Source: Candidatus Nanopelagicales bacterium (lineage in GTDB: Bacteria > Actinomycetota > Actinomycetes > S36-B12 > UBA5976). From it: a DNA stretch of 64,000 bases. Both the position numbers and the translations under genes were made by a program. The stretch spans positions 1 to 64,000 of the forward strand of contig JAGYJD010000007.1 in NCBI GenBank assembly GCA_018402365.1, given 5' to 3'. Of this stretch, positions 11,089 through 20,605 are shown in pieces; the first letter of the stretch is position 1, and each line of letters starts with the position of its first letter. The notes under the pieces are model-generated. The model was not told where the DNA came from. It worked only from the letters and a program-made list of their open reading frames with translations, and ran no database searches.

Positions 11089-12237
11089 GTGAATATGGAA
11101 GTTTGGTTATGGTTCGCCGTTGGGATAGTAGCCGGTACAGGACTTGGGTACTGGTGGTTTGTTGGCTCAAAAACTCAACCGCAACCCGCCACAGCAGAAG
11201 AAGTTCCTGATAAAAGTTTAGATCAGTTAATTCAAAGTTTGCCAGGTGTAGTCATAAAAATTGATGAAAATTATCAAGTTTTGTTTGCCTCAGATTTAGC
11301 AAGAAATCTCGGGCTAGTACTCGAAAATCGAATAAAAGTAGCGCAATTAATTGATGCAGCAAAAAATTGTCGATTGGATCAACAGAGTAAAAATTTACAA
11401 ATCACTATTTTACAAAAATTAGGAAAGTCACAGACTACTTTAGAAGTTTGCATCATTCCGATAAATCCAAAACACACTTTAATATTCGCGCAAGACTTGA
11501 GCTTACTTCGCCGAGTTGAAGCGGTTAGGCGAGATTTTGTTGCGAACATTAGTCATGAACTAAAAACTCCCGTTGGGGCGCTCTCGTTATTAGCAGAGGC
11601 GATTGCCAGTGCAGAAGATGATGTTGAATCGATAAAGAAATTTGCCGGCAGAATAAATATTGAAACTGAGCGCTTAGCGAATGTTATTCGCGACATCATT
11701 GACCTGTCACAAGTGCAAGCGGATGAGCCTTTGGCAAAATCACAAAAAATAGAAGTTGACAGAATGATCTTAGAAGTACTTGATTCGGTAAACATCGCAG
11801 CTGAAATAAAAAAGATTACCGTGGTACATGTTAAATCCAACCAACTTTTTGTGGTAGGAGTTGAAAAACAGATAATTGCTGCGATAAGAAATCTTTTGGT
11901 AAATGCTATTAATTACTCCCCAGAAAAATCTCAAATCACAATTGGGACAACTCGCAAGACTGGGGTAGTAGAGATCACTGTGACAGATCAAGGCATTGGA
12001 ATTCCCATAGCGGATCAATCAAGAGTTTTTGAGAGATTTTTTCGAGTGGATCAAGCTCGCTCTCGCGATACCGGTGGCAGTGGCCTAGGGCTTTCAATTG
12101 TTAAACATGTTTGTGAAAATCATGGCGGAGAAGTTTCTTTATGGTCGGTTCCAGGTGAAGGCTCTACTTTTACCATGCGGTTTCCAGATCGAGTAAGCAG
12201 TGAAGAGGCAGCAGAAAAAGTGAAAGAAGTTTTATGA
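11089..12237 (+). CDS. senX3: Phosphate sensor histidine kinase SenX3/PhoR-like
   Basis: DFVANISHELKTPVGALSLLAEAI H-box; SGLGLSIVKHVCENHGGEVSLWS ATPase motif. Confidence 0.93.
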   Translation: MNMEVWLWFAVGIVAGTGLGYWWFVGSKTQPQPATAEEVPDKSLDQLIQSLPGVVIKIDENYQVLFASDLARNLGLVLENRIKVAQLIDAAKNCRLDQQSKNLQITILQKLGKSQTTLEVCIIPINPKHTLIFAQDLSLLRRVEAVRRDFVANISHELKTPVGALSLLAEAIASAEDDVESIKKFAGRINIETERLANVIRDIIDLSQVQADEPLAKSQKIEVDRMILEVLDSVNIAAEIKKITVVHVKSNQLFVVGVEKQIIAAIRNLLVNAINYSPEKSQITIGTTRKTGVVEITVTDQGIGIPIADQSRVFERFFRVDQARSRDTGGSGLGLSIVKHVCENHGGEVSLWSVPGEGSTFTMRFPDRVSSEEAAEKVKEVL

Positions 12238-12923
12238 CAAGGATTTTGGTAGTTGAAGATGAAGAATCAATTAGAGAGTCATTGGCTTTTTTATTAGTAA
12301 AAGAAGGATATGAAGTTCAAGCGATTATTAATGGCAGTGAAGCATTTGAAGCGTTTGAAAAGTTTGATCCAGATTTAGTTTTACTTGACATTATGTTGCC
12401 AGGATTATCAGGAGTTGAAATAACTAAAAAGATTCGTCAGAAATCACAAACACCCATCATCATGCTTACCGCTAAAGACACTGAATTAGACAAGGTTTTA
12501 GGGCTAGAAATTGGTGCTGATGATTATGTAACAAAACCATTTTCGGGTAGAGAGTTGCTGGCGCGAATTAAGGCACTGTTGCGAAGAACTGGTGAAGTGA
12601 TTTCGGTCGATGGTGGATTAAAGGTGGGCCCAATAGAGATTGACCAGGATCGACACCAAGTGTTGATTAGAGGTCAAGAGACTTCGATGCCATTAAAAGA
12701 GTTTGAATTACTTTTGTATCTCACCCAAAATTCTGGTCGAGTCTTAACGCGAAATCAATTAATTGATCGGATTTGGGGTAGTGATTATTTTGGCGATACT
12801 AAAACTTTAGATGTTCACATTAAGCGATTACGGGCCCGAGTAGAAAAAGATCCTGCTAAACCAAAATACTTGCAAACTGTGCGAGGCGTTGGCTATAAGT
12901 TTGAGAATAAAGCTACAGAGTAG
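12234..12923 (+). CDS. regX3: Phosphate response regulator RegX3/PhoP-like
   Basis: TRILVVEDEESIRESLAFLL receiver and winged helix; 4-nt overlap with senX3. Confidence 0.93.
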   Translation: MTRILVVEDEESIRESLAFLLVKEGYEVQAIINGSEAFEAFEKFDPDLVLLDIMLPGLSGVEITKKIRQKSQTPIIMLTAKDTELDKVLGLEIGADDYVTKPFSGRELLARIKALLRRTGEVISVDGGLKVGPIEIDQDRHQVLIRGQETSMPLKEFELLLYLTQNSGRVLTRNQLIDRIWGSDYFGDTKTLDVHIKRLRARVEKDPAKPKYLQTVRGVGYKFENKATE

Positions 12924-13401
12924 TTTTAGGTCCAATACCTTCATAAATATCAGCGGGCTCAACGGTTAATACGTTTAGTGGCAAGGCACCAGCTTTTTCA
13001 AAAACTAAAGTAATAGAGACATAGCTTGAATTTTTGGCTGGAAAATTCAGTAAATCCACATGCGCGCTCTCTGGTGCGTTCCCTAAATTGACTCTTTGGC
13101 CCATCGGCAAATTAAGGGGTCCAGCTGGCGTGAAATTAATTCTTTGAGGGGAAGGATTGCTGATAACTACATCTATCAAAGCATCTGCCTGACCGGAGTT
13201 ATTTATAAGAGTTGCAACTAGTGTCGCATTTGAATTTTGATCTATTACAATTACAACGTTTTGTGCGTAAACCTTATTTATTTCTTCATACGTTCCATCA
13301 CCGGTGGGTCCTTGCAGACTAGTAAAAGCATTTGGTCCAGCACCGCAACCAGTAATTAATAAAGTCGCAGATAAGAAAGCAAATAATTTAAATTTTCGCA
13401 T
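12913..13401 (-). CDS. Secreted lipoprotein of unknown function
   Basis: MRKFKLFAFLSATLLITGCG signal peptide/lipobox. Confidence 0.8.
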   Translation of the reverse strand: MRKFKLFAFLSATLLITGCGAGPNAFTSLQGPTGDGTYEEINKVYAQNVVIVIDQNSNATLVATLINNSGQADALIDVVISNPSPQRINFTPAGPLNLPMGQRVNLGNAPESAHVDLLNFPAKNSSYVSITLVFEKAGALPLNVLTVEPADIYEGIGPKTTL

Positions 13402-13467
13402 ACACTCAAGAATACTGTAAGGGATTTAACCTCAAGTTAAGCAGGTTGAACCCCCACTGATAGAATT

Positions 13468-13974
13468 ATGGGTCTATTGGAAGGTGCGTGTATGGCCTTT
13501 AAAGTCGGCGAAACAGTTGTTTATCCCCATCACGGTGCAGCAGTAATTGAAGCAATCGAAAAAAGATCCATTAAAGGCGTAGAACGCAAGTATTTGGTCT
13601 TAAGAGTTAAGCAAGGTGACTTAACAGTAAGAGTGCCAGCGGACAATGTAGATATGGTCGGTGTGCGCGACGTTGTTAACGCAGAAGGTTTAGAAAGAGT
13701 TTTTGATGTATTACGTCAACCTTTCACTGAAGAACCAACTAACTGGTCCCGTCGTTACAAAGCAAACTTAGAAAAATTAGCTTCAGGTGACGTAATTAAA
13801 GTTGCTGAAGTAGTAAGAGATTTATGGCGCCGCGATCAAGATCGAGGTCTTTCTGCAGGCGAGAAACGAATGCTGGCAAAAGCCCGTCAAATCTTGGTTA
13901 GCGAATTAGCGTTGGCAGAGCATTGCGACGAGAATAACGCCGAGGCTTTACTTGATGAGGTTTTAGTTTCTTAA
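13468..13974 (+). CDS. carD: CarD-family RNA polymerase-binding regulator (probable start 13492)
   Basis: [39 protein letters not shown]. Confidence 0.96.
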   Translation: MGLLEGACMAFKVGETVVYPHHGAAVIEAIEKRSIKGVERKYLVLRVKQGDLTVRVPADNVDMVGVRDVVNAEGLERVFDVLRQPFTEEPTNWSRRYKANLEKLASGDVIKVAEVVRDLWRRDQDRGLSAGEKRMLAKARQILVSELALAEHCDENNAEALLDEVLVS

Positions 13975-14003
13975 GTACAGCCTTTAGAAAAGGTGGTTAG
14001 TAG

Positions 14004-14483
14004 ATGTCTACCTTTAGGGTTGGCGTTGGCGTGGATGTTCACCCAATAGATCCAAATAAACCACTTTATTTAGCCGGGCTTCATTGGCCAAATTATGCAG
14101 GTCTTTCAGGTCACTCTGATGGTGATGTGATCGCGCACGCTTGCTGCGACGCCTTGTTCTCTGCGGCGGGCTTGGGTGACTTGGGTACAAACTTCGGAAC
14201 CGATCGGCCTGAGTACAAAAGTGCTAGTGGTGAAAAATTGCTCACCGAAGCAAAACGCTTAGTTAACGCTGCCGGGTGGAATATTTCAAATATTAGCGTT
14301 CAGTTAATTGGCAATGAACCAAAGTTAGGCACGCGACGCCACGAAGCTGAAGAAACCTTAAGCAAAATTGTGGCAGCCCCGGTAAGTCTTTCTGCAACCA
14401 CCACCGATGGTTTAGGTTTAACCGGTCGTGGTGAAGGAATCGCGGCAATCGCTAACGCCTTAATATTTCAGGATAAAAATTGA
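14004..14483 (+). CDS. ispF: 2-C-methyl-D-erythritol 2,4-cyclodiphosphate synthase
   Basis: [51 protein letters not shown]. Confidence 0.96.
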   Translation: MSTFRVGVGVDVHPIDPNKPLYLAGLHWPNYAGLSGHSDGDVIAHACCDALFSAAGLGDLGTNFGTDRPEYKSASGEKLLTEAKRLVNAAGWNISNISVQLIGNEPKLGTRRHEAEETLSKIVAAPVSLSATTTDGLGLTGRGEGIAAIANALIFQDKN

Positions 14484-15382
14484 CCTTAAGACTTTACGAC
14501 ACTCTCACTAGAAGTGTCAGTGATTTTGAGCCAATCAAAAAAGACGAAGTTGGTATTTATGTTTGCGGTGCCACTGTGCAAGGTTCACCACATATCGGTC
14601 ATCTCAGATCAGGCGTAGTTTTTGATGTATTGCGTCGCTGGCTAGTTTATTCAGGGCTAAAAGTTAATTTGGTTCGTAATGTGACAGATATTGATGACAA
14701 GATTCTTCACAATGCTCACCACGAAGATATGCCTTGGTGGGCGTTGGCGTACAAGTATGAACAAGAGTTTTCAAATGCTCACACCACCTTAGGAAACCTG
14801 CCACCCACAGTAGAGCCCAGAGCTACGGGTCATATTCCGCAAATGATTGAAATAATTAGTAAATTAATTGAAAAAAATTATGCTTACGAATCTCAAGGCA
14901 CGGTTTGGTTTTCGGTTAGGTCTTGGCCAGATTACGGAAAACTCTCTGGTCAAAAACTTGATGAGATGCTGGCGGCAGAAGATAAAGATCAAGGTAAAAA
15001 AGATCCGCACGACTTTGCACTTTGGAAGGCAGCAAAATTAGACGAACCTCATTGGAAGACTCCTTGGGGTGCCGGACGTCCTGGATGGCATATCGAATGC
15101 TCCGCCATGGCGCACGCCTATCTCGGTGAAGAGTTTGACATTCACGGTGGTGGGATCGATTTACAGTTTCCGCATCATGAAAACGAAATCGCCCAATCAA
15201 ATGCCGCTGACCATAAGTTTGCTCGCCGCTGGATGCATAATGCTTGGGTAACTCAAGCTGGCGAAAAGATGAGTAAAAGCTTAGGTAACTCCACCAAGAT
15301 CAATGAAGTTTTAAAGTTAGTTCAACCTACCTATTTAAAAGTATTATTTTTACCTAGTGTAAGTATATTTAAAGTAATTTGA
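14480..15382 (+). CDS. cysS: Cysteinyl-tRNA synthetase, intact N-terminal catalytic part only
   Basis: [29 protein letters not shown] and [11 protein letters not shown]; normal homology stops near aa 285, after which the ORF runs into a degraded region. Confidence 0.93.
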   Translation: MTLRLYDTLTRSVSDFEPIKKDEVGIYVCGATVQGSPHIGHLRSGVVFDVLRRWLVYSGLKVNLVRNVTDIDDKILHNAHHEDMPWWALAYKYEQEFSNAHTTLGNLPPTVEPRATGHIPQMIEIISKLIEKNYAYESQGTVWFSVRSWPDYGKLSGQKLDEMLAAEDKDQGKKDPHDFALWKAAKLDEPHWKTPWGAGRPGWHIECSAMAHAYLGEEFDIHGGGIDLQFPHHENEIAQSNAADHKFARRWMHNAWVTQAGEKMSKSLGNSTKINEVLKLVQPTYLKVLFLPSVSIFKVI

Positions 15383-15900
15383 ATATCCGAAAATTCTAAA
15401 AGAGCTGCTATCGTTCTGACGAATCGAAATCTTTGCAAATGCTCCCAAATAGAGCCACAAAAGTAAGTCTGGAATTTGAAAGGCTATGAATGAAGATTCA
15501 ACACCCCTACATACATAGTAGTTATTCATGAACTAGTGATGCTGGGCAATTAAAGTTTAGACAATTAGATTCAGTAGGTGCAAAAACTATTGCTGGGTCT
15601 TTACGAAAGATGCTGGAAATCCTCGGTCTAGATCCACTTTCAGCTCAGTGAATCAATCCAGCACAGTTGACACAGCCAAAAATTTTTGTGCTTTAGTTGA
15701 AAAATAGCGTAAACCCGTGCCGCCGCACGATAGCTGACGATTAGCGATCACAAGAGATGATCGAAGTCGCTTCAAGATTGCAAATTGAGAAGATGTCGTT
15801 ACTTGGTGCCCGTGCTGACTTCTTCATCGCGAGATAATAAAATGCAAAAAGAAGTTATTGTTCGGCGGAAAGCGAAGAGTTTTTAGAGCCAAAAGGCCTG
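15340..15900 (+). pseudogene. Degraded/frameshifted C-terminal part of cysS
   Basis: Recoverable fragments in shifting frames: about 15485-15535 AMNEDFNTPT..IHE, about 15595-15650 AGSLRKMLEILGLDPLSAQ, then a stretch compatible with the C-terminal helix and end of CysS. Confidence 0.7.
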
Positions 15901-15933
15901 ACTCCTCCTGCTTCTTGTAAATGTAGATATGTA

Positions 15934-16245
15934 GTGTATTCGTCAGAAGTCCGCGTCCAAAAAGTTGTAACGCAGCGAAAATCCTACGATTTAATCATTG
16001 GTAGAAATCCAGTCTTAGAAGCATTAAAAAATAAAGTGCCCGCGTTTAGTTTAAGAATCGCAAACGGCATCGATATTGATGAAAGAGTTCAAGAAGCAAT
16101 TAAATTTGCAAACGACAACGATATTTCTATCGTGCAAGTAGACAGACGTGATTTAGATCGAATTACTGATCACGGCCCGCATCAAGGTCTCTGTCTTTTG
16201 TGTTGCCCAGAATACAGAAGTATCGACAAAAATTTAGTTGAATAA
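15934..16245 (+). pseudogene. rlmB: 23S rRNA methyltransferase RlmB/TrmH family, N-terminal part intact
   Basis: YDLIIGRNPVLEALKNKVPAFSLRIANGIDIDERVQEAIKFANDNDISIVQVDRRDLDRITDHGPHQGLCLL; SPOUT domain continues in broken frames to about 16540. Confidence 0.8.
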
Positions 16246-16540
16246 ATAGGGCTAGTGATTGCCGTACTTTAGATCGTTACTGATCCAAGAAATCTTAGTG
16301 CGTACTGTTCGCTCAAAAAGCAGCAATTGTAATGCGCAGCAGTTGTAAGTATATAGCGTGGCTTAATGCCGCTTACAGCAGCTGGTGCGTTAGTACATAC
16401 CTGTTTGTTGAAAGCAAAATATCTCCCGCAATTATCATTGATTAAAGAAAGCGGATACTTTCTGTTTTGTGACTCTTCCGCAGAGGGTCGTCAACTTCCA
16501 GAATTAGATCAAGAGTTATTCAAAAACCCTTAGCAAAGTT
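16246..16540 (+). pseudogene. Degraded SPOUT domain of rlmB
   Basis: Frame-shifted fragments: VIAVL..RVTDPRNL(GA) near 16255-16305, LIKESGYFLFCDSSAEGRQLPEL near 16438-16509. Confidence 0.6.
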
Positions 16541-16689
16541 GCTGTTGTTCAGAAGTGCGTGTATCTGTGTTAGTGGTTGTACTGCGATATTCATATTTTA
16601 CCCCACATTATGCCGAATTATATTGCTTCTTGCGGTGGCGCCATTATAAGCATTCATTTGGTAGGTGCCATCAGAGCAATTCGATTGCA

Positions 16690-16785
16690 GTATGATTGGC
16701 ATGCTCATTTGCCGGATGTGGCGTATTCAGGAAGCGCACTCTGGATTTGTATCAAGCGTTAGGGGTTCGAGTCTCGGTCGGTTTC
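16690..16785 (+). other. Possible degraded tRNA gene (T-arm-like sequence)
   Basis: aggggttcgagtctcggtcgg at 16761-16781 resembles a T-arm; upstream arms do not fold cleanly by eye. Confidence 0.3.
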
Positions 16786-16959
16786 AATGATATTATAGCT
16801 ACGGTGACATGTCACGTCATAATAAAAAAACTAAGTAAATAGTCAAGTCTTTGATGAAATAATAAAAACCTGATATTGATAGCCTTTATAGATTTTAAAT
16901 AGTACTTTTATTTATTTTTCAGCTGATTTAGGCAATTTAATATAAACAAAGCGGTGTGT

Positions 16960-17190
16960 TCGATTAATTGAGAGATTTTGCATTTTAGAATCTGAGCGCC
17001 AATGGTGGAAGTATTCCGGTGTTAAAGAGCAAGCAATTCGGTGACCTGTTCAAATGATACCGTCACTGTTCCACGCTGATTTGATAATGAAGAGCTTGAA
17101 GTGTCGATCCCATGCCGATAAAGCGTGCCCAAGACGCCCGCGGAGTTTCAGTTACCAGCAGTCGTTCTGTTTCGTGTTAGGATAAATTCA
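16960..17190 (+). pseudogene. Degraded DUF3263-family gene
   Basis: Clear in-frame fragment SERQWWKYSGVKEQAIR (about 16992-17045), then frame-shifted DLF and a Arg-rich tail, as in DUF3263 proteins. Confidence 0.6.
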
Positions 17191-17369
17191 AAAACCCCCA
17201 AAACTCGCTTTTTGGGAAGTACCTGCACCGAGCCACGAGAGAGCAGTGGCTAGTTAGTACTTTATGGTCAGAGTGACAAACTTTGGTGCTGGGAACTCAG
17301 ACTGAAGAGGAATCAATAAAATATAAGCCAAGATTGTGCCGGATGAGGTGCCTGCCAAAAGGCGGAGCG

Positions 17370-18890
17370 AGGCATGAAATATCTCCTGGAAAATGACGTC
17401 GTTCGTGTGACCCTGACCAAAAAGGTCGCAATGGTTTCTGGAAAGAAGTGGCGCTCCCACCATCAATAACGATGGGCGTCTCGATTGGCAAGAATTGAAT
17501 AGAAGATCCACGAAAAACGGTGCCGATTTGCAAAGAAGCAGTTAAGAAGACCGATGATGCTGCTGGCGACGGCACCACCACCGCAATCGTTTTGTTCGCC
17601 ATGGTTCGCGAAGGTTTGAATGGAAAAGCAGCGTTGCTAACCCAATGGCAATTAAAGGTGAAATTGAGCCGTAGAAAAATTCCAGCCGTTACAGAGATGG
17701 CTAAAGATGGTGAAACCAAAGAGCAAATTGCTCTACCGCTCAATCCGGCCGGGTGGCGGAGCATGAAGTTGGAACATGATTGCCAGCTGGCGGATAAGCT
17801 GGCAGCAAAGGTGCATCACTGTTTAGCAGCAATATTTTGACTCGAATTTGCTATCAGAAGGTACGCGTTTCGATAAAGGTTATTTCACTATTTTTTGTAC
17901 TGACACTGAATCGCATGGGAAATTCGTCTTAGAAGATCCATACATTCAAGGTGCCAATCAAAAGATTTCTTCTCGGTAAAAGATATAAGTTCCTATTTCC
18001 CTGAGAAAAGCCATAATCAGGAAAACCCTTTATTATCGCCGAAGATGCTGTGCTAGCGTCAGCAAATTTGCCGTGGGCCAAATTCGCGGAATCTCGTCAG
18101 CCGCTGTTACAGTTCTGGTTTTGGCAGACTGCCGCAGTACGTTGCAAGATATTGGTACTTTGACTGCGCCCGTATCGCGAAGAAGTTGGTTTGAAATCTC
18201 ATAACGTCAATCGGGAATTCATTTGCAAAGCCAGAAAGATCGTGAGCCTGTAGCACGACACTACAATCGTGCAGAAGGCGCCGGAGACTCTGAGCAAATT
18301 GCAGGGTCGAGTAAGTCACCGTGCCGAAATTGAAAAAGCGATTCTGGATTACGATCGTTAAAACTGGCTGCTTCAGCCAAATTGCCAGGGCGCTGCCGTA
18401 ATCGTGCTGGTGCAGTTACCGAAGCGAATTTAAAGACAATGTAATACGCGCATTAGTATGCTGTTCGCAACGCCAAAGCAGCAAAGCGAATAGCGAATTC
18501 AGCTGCGGAGGCGCCGTTTAATTCGTCGGTAAAGAAGCGCTTGAAAGATCTAGAAACTCACAGGTGATGAAGGAACTGTCAATATCATCAGAGTCGCTAT
18601 CGAAGCTTCCGCCAGCAAAATTGCCGTTAACGCAGGACAGCATGGTCACTGCCGGTGCGGTTTCACGGTGCTGGCGTAGCGTCTTAATGCGTTTACCGGT
18701 GTGAATATTGCAGACATGATTACACCGGCATCATCGACCAGCCGCTGGCGTAACCGTCCTGCCCTTCAGAACGCTGCCCTATCGCAAGCTCTCTCAACCA
18801 CAGCCGTTGCTGCCGATGGGCCAGAAAGATTCACCCAGCCCCAATGGTGTGATTTGAGGAATGGGCGGCATGGAGGAATGGACTTCTAAG
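17370..18890 (+). pseudogene. groL: Degraded/frameshifted chaperonin GroEL
   Basis: Fragments in order: VRVTL..KGRN, CKEAVKKTDDAAGDGTTTAIVL.AMVREGLN, NPMAIKGEIE, ETKEQIA, EGTRFDKGY, VIIAEDA, AFTG..NIADMIT, ALQNAAS, end GGMDF stop; many indels and premature stops. Confidence 0.85.
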
Positions 18891-18910
18891 AAAAGTTCTT
18901 CACAAAAAAA

Positions 18911-18938
18911 GGCGATCAGAAATGATCGCCTTTTTTAT
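18911..18938. terminator. Bidirectional rho-independent terminator between groL remnant and helicase gene
   Basis: Stem ggcgatca-gaaa-tgatcgcc flanked by aaaaaaa on the left and tttttt on the right. Confidence 0.9.
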
Positions 18939-18947
18939 TTTTAATTA

Positions 18948-20600
18948 TTAAACGTCTTTACCTTCTAAAACATCATCTGCATCAACAATGCGATAGGCGT
19001 AGCCTTGTTCGGCTAGGAATCTTTGGCGGTTGGCGGCGAAGTCTGCATCGAGGGTGTCTCGCGAAACTACTGCATAGAAGCGCGCGGTTCTTTTGTCGGC
19101 TTTTGGTCTTAAGACGCGGCCGAGGCGTTGGGCTTCTTCTTGTCTAGATCCGAATGAGCCTGAGACTTGAATTGCGACACCAGCTTCGGGTAAGTCGAGT
19201 GAGAAGTTAGCAACTTTACTTACTACTAACACCCTTAAGTCGCCGTTTCTGAATCTTTCAAAAAGTTTTTCACGCTCTTTAATCGGGGTGGAGCCGTCCA
19301 CGACAGGTGCGCCGAGGTGTTGGCCAAGTTCGGCTAGTTGATCTAGGTATTGGCCAATGACTAAAACTCGATCGTCTGAATGTTTGGCGACTAATCGTTC
19401 AACAACAGGATTCTTTGTGGTGGTGGCAGCAGCTAAGCGATACTTATCTTCTTTTTCGGCTGTGGCATAAATTAAACGTTCGTGTTCAGGCAGGGTAACT
19501 CTTACTTCAACACAATCTGCTGGAGCAATCCAACCTTGGTCTGCCATGTCCTTCCAAGGGGAGTCAAATCTTTTTGGTCCGATTAAAGAAAAGACATCGT
19601 CTTCGCGGCCGTCTTCTCTAACTAAGGTTGCAGTTAAACCAAGTCTTCTTCTAGCTTGAATGTCTGCGGTGAATCTAAATACTGGTGCTGGTAATAAATG
19701 AACTTCGTCATAAATAATTAAGCCCCAGTCTTTGGCGTCAAAAAGTTCAAGATGGGCGTAGTTACCTTGTTTTTTGGTTGTGAGAACTTGATAAGTGGCA
19801 ATGGTGACAGGTCTTACTTCTTTTTTGCTGCCGGAGTATTCGCCAATTTCTTCTTCGGTGAGGGTGGTGCGTTTTAGTAATTCAGATTTCCATTGTCTGG
19901 CAGATACTGTGTTGGTTACCAAAATTAAAGTTGTGGCTTTCGCTAAAGACATCGCTGCAGCACCAACAATGGTTTTACCGGCACCGCAAGGCAGCACTAC
20001 CACGCCAGAGCCACCGTGCCAAAAAGATTCGGCTGCCATTTCTTGGTAATTACGAAGTTCCCAGCCATTTTGTACTAATTCGATTTCATGAGCTTCGCCA
20101 TCAACATATCCAGCAAAGTCTTCAGCAGGCCAACCAAGTTTAAGAAGTTGTTGTTTAAGTTGACCACGCTCAGATGGATGAACTACAACTGTTTCATCAT
20201 CTAATCTTTTGCCCACCAGTGGTTGAATTCTTTTGCTTTTTAATACTTCTTCTAGTACTGGTAAATCAGCGCAATGCAAAGTTAAACCGTGAACCGGATC
20301 TTTTTCGAGTTTGAGTCGACCATAGCGATCCATTTGTTCGGCTACATCAACTAGAAGTGAATGAGGCACGGCATATCTTGAGTACTTCAAGAGTGTGTCA
20401 ACTACAGATTCAGCATCTAAGCCAGCAGCTCTCGCGTTCCAAAGCCCCAGTGGGGTAATGCGATAAGTATGAACGTGTTCGGGAGAGCGTTCTAATTCAG
20501 CAAATGGGGCGATTGATCTTCTAGCTTCTTGGGCTAATTCGTGGTCGATTTCTAAAAGTAGGGTGCGGTCACTTTGGACAATTAAAGGGCCGTCATTCAT
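18948..20600 (-). CDS. XPB/Ssl2-type DNA repair helicase
   Basis: GSGVVVLPCGAGKTIVGAAAM Walker A; IYDEVHLLPA DEVH box; QEEAQRLGRVLRPK motif VI. Confidence 0.95.
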   Translation of the reverse strand: MNDGPLIVQSDRTLLLEIDHELAQEARRSIAPFAELERSPEHVHTYRITPLGLWNARAAGLDAESVVDTLLKYSRYAVPHSLLVDVAEQMDRYGRLKLEKDPVHGLTLHCADLPVLEEVLKSKRIQPLVGKRLDDETVVVHPSERGQLKQQLLKLGWPAEDFAGYVDGEAHEIELVQNGWELRNYQEMAAESFWHGGSGVVVLPCGAGKTIVGAAAMSLAKATTLILVTNTVSARQWKSELLKRTTLTEEEIGEYSGSKKEVRPVTIATYQVLTTKKQGNYAHLELFDAKDWGLIIYDEVHLLPAPVFRFTADIQARRRLGLTATLVREDGREDDVFSLIGPKRFDSPWKDMADQGWIAPADCVEVRVTLPEHERLIYATAEKEDKYRLAAATTTKNPVVERLVAKHSDDRVLVIGQYLDQLAELGQHLGAPVVDGSTPIKEREKLFERFRNGDLRVLVVSKVANFSLDLPEAGVAIQVSGSFGSRQEEAQRLGRVLRPKADKRTARFYAVVSRDTLDADFAANRQRFLAEQGYAYRIVDADDVLEGKDV

Positions 20601-20605
20601 TAATA

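Noticed and set aside
10962-11210. 82-aa ORF overlapping the senX3 start
   Set aside because: Overlaps the kinase in another frame, in the phoU-senX3 divergent promoter region; no domain support.
17254-17840. ORFs 17254-17511, 17297-17764, 17520-17840
   Set aside because: Fragments or antisense of the frameshifted groEL region, not independent genes.
15340-18900. A novel mobile element or non-coding array in the ORF-poor 15-19 kb region
   Set aside because: Ordered fragments of CysS, RlmB, DUF3263 and GroEL explain most of it; no terminal inverted repeats, transposase, integrase or regular repeats seen.
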